Assembly (NCBI RefSeq): GCF_000745345.1
Contig: NZ_JQNR01000005.1
Span: forward strand, 3,038,001 to 3,102,000
Direction: 5' to 3'
From: Actinacidiphila yeochonensis CN732
GTDB lineage: Bacteria > Actinomycetota > Actinomycetes > Streptomycetales > Streptomycetaceae
Length of the DNA: 64,000 nucleotides
A model generated the notes under the pieces. The model saw nothing but the letters and a program-made list of their open reading frames with translations, did no database searches and was not told where the DNA came from. The translations under genes were made by a program, and so were the position numbers. Below are positions 61,090 to 64,000 of the stretch, piece by piece (the first letter of the stretch is position 1; each line of letters opens with the position of its first letter).

Positions 61090-61929
61090 ATGCCACAGCA
61101 CACCCCCGGGTCCCGACGGGCGACGGCAGTGACCACCGCCCCGGCCGCTCCCCGCACCGCCGCGCCCACCTCGCTCGACACCGTGTGGCGGACCTACAAG
61201 GCGACGGGCGACCCGCGACTGCGCGAGCAGTTGATCCTCCACTACTCCCCGCTGGTGAAGTACGTCGCGGGGCGGGTGAGCGTGGGGCTCCCGGCCAACG
61301 TCGAGCAGGCCGACTTCGTCTCCTCCGGGGTCTTCGGTCTGATCGACGCGATCGAGAAGTTCGACCCGGACCGCGAGATCAAGTTCGAGACCTACGCCAT
61401 CACCCGCATCCGCGGCGCGATGATCGACGAGTTGCGGGCCCTGGACTGGATTCCGCGTTCCGTGCGGCAGAAGGCCCGGGCGGTGGAGCGCGCCTACGCC
61501 ACGCTGGAGGCGAGGCTGCGGCGCACCCCCAGCGAGCCGGAGGTGGCCGCGGAACTCGGCGTCGGACTGGAGGAACTGCACGGGGTCTTCAGCGCCCTGT
61601 CCCTGGCCAACGTGGTGGCGTTGGAGGAACTCCTGCACGCCGGCAGCGAGGGCGGGGGCCGGCTCAGCCTCGTCGACACCCTTGAGGACACCGGTGCCGA
61701 CGACCCCGTCGAGGTCGCCGAGGACCGCGAGCTGCGCCGGCTGCTCGCCCGCGCCGTGAACACCCTCCCCGACCGGGAGAAGACCGTGGTCACCCTCTAC
61801 TACTACGAGGGCCTCACCCTCGCCGAGATCGGCCAGGTACTGGGCGTCACCGAGAGCCGGGTCAGCCAGATCCACACCAAGTCAGTCCTCCAACTCCGTG
61901 CCAAGCTGGCAGATATGGAAGCCCGCTGA
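61090..61929 (+). CDS. whiG: Sporulation sigma factor WhiG
   Basis: 279-residue FliA-family sigma factor required for the commitment of aerial hyphae to sporulation. Region 2: LREQLILHYSPLVKYVAGRV, QADFVSSGVFGLIDAIEKFD, KFETYAITRIRGAMIDELRA; region 3 LDWIPRSVRQKARAVERAYA; region 4 TLYYYEGLTLAEIGQVLGVT and ESRVSQIHTKSVLQLRAKLA. ATG at 61090 (MPQHTPGSRRA) matches known WhiG starts though the ribosome site is weak. The preceding 297-base spacer after dprA holds no gene; its promoter should lie there. Confidence 0.97.
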   Translation: MPQHTPGSRRATAVTTAPAAPRTAAPTSLDTVWRTYKATGDPRLREQLILHYSPLVKYVAGRVSVGLPANVEQADFVSSGVFGLIDAIEKFDPDREIKFETYAITRIRGAMIDELRALDWIPRSVRQKARAVERAYATLEARLRRTPSEPEVAAELGVGLEELHGVFSALSLANVVALEELLHAGSEGGGRLSLVDTLEDTGADDPVEVAEDRELRRLLARAVNTLPDREKTVVTLYYYEGLTLAEIGQVLGVTESRVSQIHTKSVLQLRAKLADMEAR

Positions 61930-61952
61930 ACGGGACTGTCTACAGTGGTGGG

Positions 61953-62534
61953 ATGCCGAGAATCCGTGCGGCCTCGGTGGCCGAGCACCGAACGATGCAG
62001 CGCCGCGCCCTGCTGGACGCCGCCCGAGCCCTGCTCGCCGAGGGCGGAACGGAAGCCCTCACCTTCCCCGCCCTCGCCGAACGCACCGGACTCGCCCGCT
62101 CCTCGGTCTACGAGTACTTCCGCTCCCGGGCCGCCGTCGTCGAGGAACTGTGCGCCGTCGACTTCCCGGTGTGGGCTGCCGAGGTCGAGGCCGCCATGCG
62201 GGACGCCGCCACGCCCGCCGCGAAGATCGAGGCGTACGTCCGCACCCAGCTCACCCTGGTCGGCGACGGCCGCCACCGCGCCGTGGTGGCCATCTCCGCC
62301 GGCGAGCTCGACGCGGGCGCGCGCGAGAAGATCCGGGCCGCGCACGGGGGCCTGGTCACGATGCTGGTCGCCGCCCTCGCCGGGCTCGGCCACGCCCAGC
62401 CGAGACTGACCGCGATGCTCCTCCAGGGCGTGGTGGACGCGGCAGTCCGACGGATCGAGCTCGGCGCGGCAGAGGAGCCCGGGACCGTCGTGGAGGCGGC
62501 CGTCGCCATGGCCCTGCACGGCGTCACGCTCTGA
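61953..62534 (+). CDS. TetR-family transcriptional regulator
   Basis: 193-residue repressor-like protein. The helix-turn-helix is ALTFPALAERTGLARSSVYE with following YFRSRAAVVEEL; the C-terminal ligand domain is variable. It follows whiG after 23 bases in the same direction and may share its transcript, as in other Streptomyces. Ligand and targets unknown. ATG at 61953. Confidence 0.9.
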   Translation: MPRIRAASVAEHRTMQRRALLDAARALLAEGGTEALTFPALAERTGLARSSVYEYFRSRAAVVEELCAVDFPVWAAEVEAAMRDAATPAAKIEAYVRTQLTLVGDGRHRAVVAISAGELDAGAREKIRAAHGGLVTMLVAALAGLGHAQPRLTAMLLQGVVDAAVRRIELGAAEEPGTVVEAAVAMALHGVTL

Positions 62535-62628
62535 CGGCCGCCGCGTTCCCAGCGCCGCCGCGCTGAGCCTCCCCCAGCTTCGCCGCCCAGGGCTCGACCG
62601 CCCCTGTCCCGCTCCCGCGTCCGCGATG

Positions 62629-63522
62629 TCACGCCCCGGACGCCGGCCCCGCCCGCGCCGCCCCCGCCCCGGGGTCCACCGGCCCGCCCACGGATCCGGC
62701 GGGCGGACCGTCCAGCGGCAGCAGTCGTGACGGTGCCGACCGGCGCAGCGACGCCGGCAGCAGCGACAACGGGTCCAGGTAGAGGTCGCCGCGCAGCAGC
62801 CCCCAGTGCAGGCAGCTCCCCGGGCAGTGCGGCAGCCCACCCGGTGCGGCCACCCCGACGCGGTCGCCTGCCGCGACCCGGGCACCGACCGGGAGCGTGC
62901 CCCGCACCGGCTCGTACGTCGTGCGCAGGCCGCCCGGCAGGGCGACGACGACCACGGGAACTCCGGCGACGTCGCCGGTGAAGGCCACCTCGCCCGCCGC
63001 GACCGCGCGCACCGCCGCCCCCCGCCCCGCCCGCAGGTCGACACCGCGGTGCCCCGCGCCCCAGACGGTTACCGGCGGCGCGAACCCGCGCAGCACCAGC
63101 GGCCGACCGCGCGGCCCCGCCCCGGCGACAGGCCAGCAGCGCGCCCCCGGTCCGGGCGCACCGGCACACCCCCGACCCGCGTTCGACGACGCACCCGCGG
63201 GGCTCCCGGCGGGCGGACCCGCCCCGGCCGAAGACGGCACGTCGACGCCGCCATCCACCCGACTCCCTGGAAACCCGCCGCCGGCCGACGGCCCGGCACC
63301 GACCTCCGTGCCCTCGCTCCACCCGGGACGGCCCCCCGTGTCCGGTGCCCCGGCCGTCCCCGACGGCATCCCGCGCACGATCCGTCCGTACGGTTCCATC
63401 AGCCCCGTCGGCCCCGTCAGTGCTACGGGCCCTGCCGGCCCTGCCGGCTGTGCCGAGCCCGAACCCGCCGCGGCGGCCAGCAGGGCCGCCGCCACCATCC
63501 ACCACGCCATCGTGATCGCCAT
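62629..63522 (-). CDS. M23/LytM-domain exported protein, degenerate active site
   Basis: 297-residue protein with N-terminal hydrophobic signal or anchor (MVAAALLAAAAGSGSA), a long Gly/Pro/Ala linker and a C-terminal LytM domain: WGAGHRGVDLRAGRGAAVRA (H-x3-D), VAAGEVAFTGDVAGVPVVVV, LRTTYEPVRGTLPVGARVAA and CPGSCLHWGLLRGDLYLDPL. The usual H-x-H appears as C-L-H, so one zinc ligand is changed. It may bind rather than cut peptidoglycan, or use Cys as ligand. ATG at 63522. Divergent from rpsB. Confidence 0.85.
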   Translation of the reverse strand: MAITMAWWMVAAALLAAAAGSGSAQPAGPAGPVALTGPTGLMEPYGRIVRGMPSGTAGAPDTGGRPGWSEGTEVGAGPSAGGGFPGSRVDGGVDVPSSAGAGPPAGSPAGASSNAGRGCAGAPGPGARCWPVAGAGPRGRPLVLRGFAPPVTVWGAGHRGVDLRAGRGAAVRAVAAGEVAFTGDVAGVPVVVVALPGGLRTTYEPVRGTLPVGARVAAGDRVGVAAPGGLPHCPGSCLHWGLLRGDLYLDPLSLLPASLRRSAPSRLLPLDGPPAGSVGGPVDPGAGAARAGPASGA

Positions 63523-63574
63523 GCCTCCACCATGGCCCCGCGCGGCCACCTCGCGATGATCTTGGTCCGCGACC

Positions 63575-63583
63575 TGTGGATAA
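63575..63583 (-). promoter_or_regulatory. DnaA-box consensus between the M23 gene and rpsB
   Basis: TGTGGATAA, the exact reverse complement of TTATCCACA, 53 bases upstream of the M23 start. It is the second perfect DnaA box in the window. Confidence 0.4.
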
Positions 63584-64000
63584 CTCCGCCGAGCATGTCG
63601 CCGCCTGCGGTCCCGCGGCGGTGCCGTACCCCGTCCGGAGCAGCCGAGGCAGCCGCATGTCCTCTCCTGCCGCGTCCTGTTTCCTGTCCGTGTCCGCGTC
63701 CGCGTCCGGGGGCTCGGGCGAACCCGGGCAGGCCCGGGCAGAGCTGGGCGGGCATGACCGGACAGAGCTGGGCGGACCTGGGCCGGAGTCCGAGTGTCGC
63801 CCGGCGCTCCGGCGGTCCCGTACACTTTCAACGGCGATCCGGGTCACCGGGTCGACTTCGCACGCCCCGCCATCTGGTCCGGACCGACGGTTCCGGGTCG
63901 GTGGCCGCGCCCCTCGGTCCCTCGTGGAACGGCGCGCCGGGGCGTCAGGCGCGACCGCCGTCCGGCGGCCGCGACAACCGAGAACCCAAGGAGTACGGCC
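63584..64000 (+). promoter_or_regulatory. rpsB leader and ribosome-binding site
   Basis: The window ends in the upstream region of what synteny predicts to be rpsB-tsf. TACACT at 63821-63826 is a plausible -10 box, giving a leader of about 170 bases with several GC-rich inverted segments. AAGGAG at 63988-63993 is a strong ribosome site with seven bases to the window end, so the start codon should be the first base outside. The stretch 63600-63800 shows no gene. The gene identity is inference, since no coding base is visible. Confidence 0.5.

Noticed and set aside
1..64000. A novel defence, mobile or biosynthetic system
   Set aside because: Nearly every gene is a recognisable core actinobacterial gene in conserved order; nothing has the features of a defence island, integrated element or secondary-metabolite cluster.

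Overview
The window is a very GC-rich (well above 70 percent), gene-dense actinobacterial chromosome segment with strong GC bias at third codon positions and frequent GTG, TTG and overlapping starts. Gene content and order (a conservon, ndgR-leuCD-hupS, gpsA-ddlA-thiL, recG-rsmD-coaD-rpmF-rnc-mutM, smc-glcP-ftsY-nsdA-amtB-glnK-glnD-ffh, rpsP-rimM-trmD-rplS, four signal peptidases, dprA-whiG and the rpsB leader) match the conserved core of Streptomyces, so the source is a Streptomyces or close relative in the Streptomycetaceae. I see no transposase, integrase, CRISPR array, prophage or biosynthetic cluster; this is core chromosome.

Layout. 1-4.3 kb: conservon cvnA (5' end cut off by the window)-cvnB-cvnC-cvnD. 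4.4-4.9 kb: a tRNA unit (promoter, Gln-CTG, two identical Glu-CTC, terminator). 5.2-9.3 kb: ndgR divergent from leuCD, then a small conserved gene and hupS. 9.5-16.7 kb: a cold-shock-like small protein and cofC on the minus strand, then plsC-gpsA-ddlA, two small minus-strand genes, and thiL-thiD. 16.8-26.8 kb: rpmB, a FakA-like kinase, recG, rsmD, coaD, a DivIVA-like coiled-coil protein, DUF177-rpmF-rnc and mutM. 26.9-38.7 kb: a frameshifted CAP-domain gene, acyP, a small coiled-coil gene, a frameshifted smc, glcP, ftsY, a PrimPol-like gene and nsdA. 39-45 kb: amtB-glnK-glnD behind GlnR-type boxes, then ffh. 45.2-49.5 kb: DUF402 gene, a frameshifted methyltransferase, an archaeal/eukaryotic-type proS and an SprT-like gene. 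49.6-52.5 kb: rpsP-khpA-rimM-trmD-rplS. 52.6-59.2 kb: four type I signal peptidases, a DUF2469 gene, yraN and yifB. 59.2-63.5 kb: dprA with a probable frameshift, whiG, a TetR regulator and a degenerate M23 protein. The last 480 bp lead into rpsB, whose ribosome-binding site ends 7 bases before the window edge.

Functional themes: protein secretion (ffh, ftsY, four signal peptidases), ribosome and tRNA maturation (rpsP, rplS, rpmB, rpmF, rimM, trmD, rsmD, rnc), chromosome maintenance (smc, hupS, recG, mutM, dprA, yraN, yifB), nitrogen sensing (amtB-glnK-glnD), leucine and thiamine biosynthesis, and developmental control (conservon, nsdA, whiG).

Four genes (smc, CAP protein, methyltransferase, dprA) need a one-base frame correction, each inside GC-rich low-complexity sequence. 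That pattern suggests consensus errors more than four real mutations, but the sequence alone cannot decide. The most unusual true sequence features are a 12-base G-rich tandem repeat that grows out of the recG stop codon, a 12-residue repeat linker inside the FakA-like kinase, and a palindrome filling the hupS promoter spacer.
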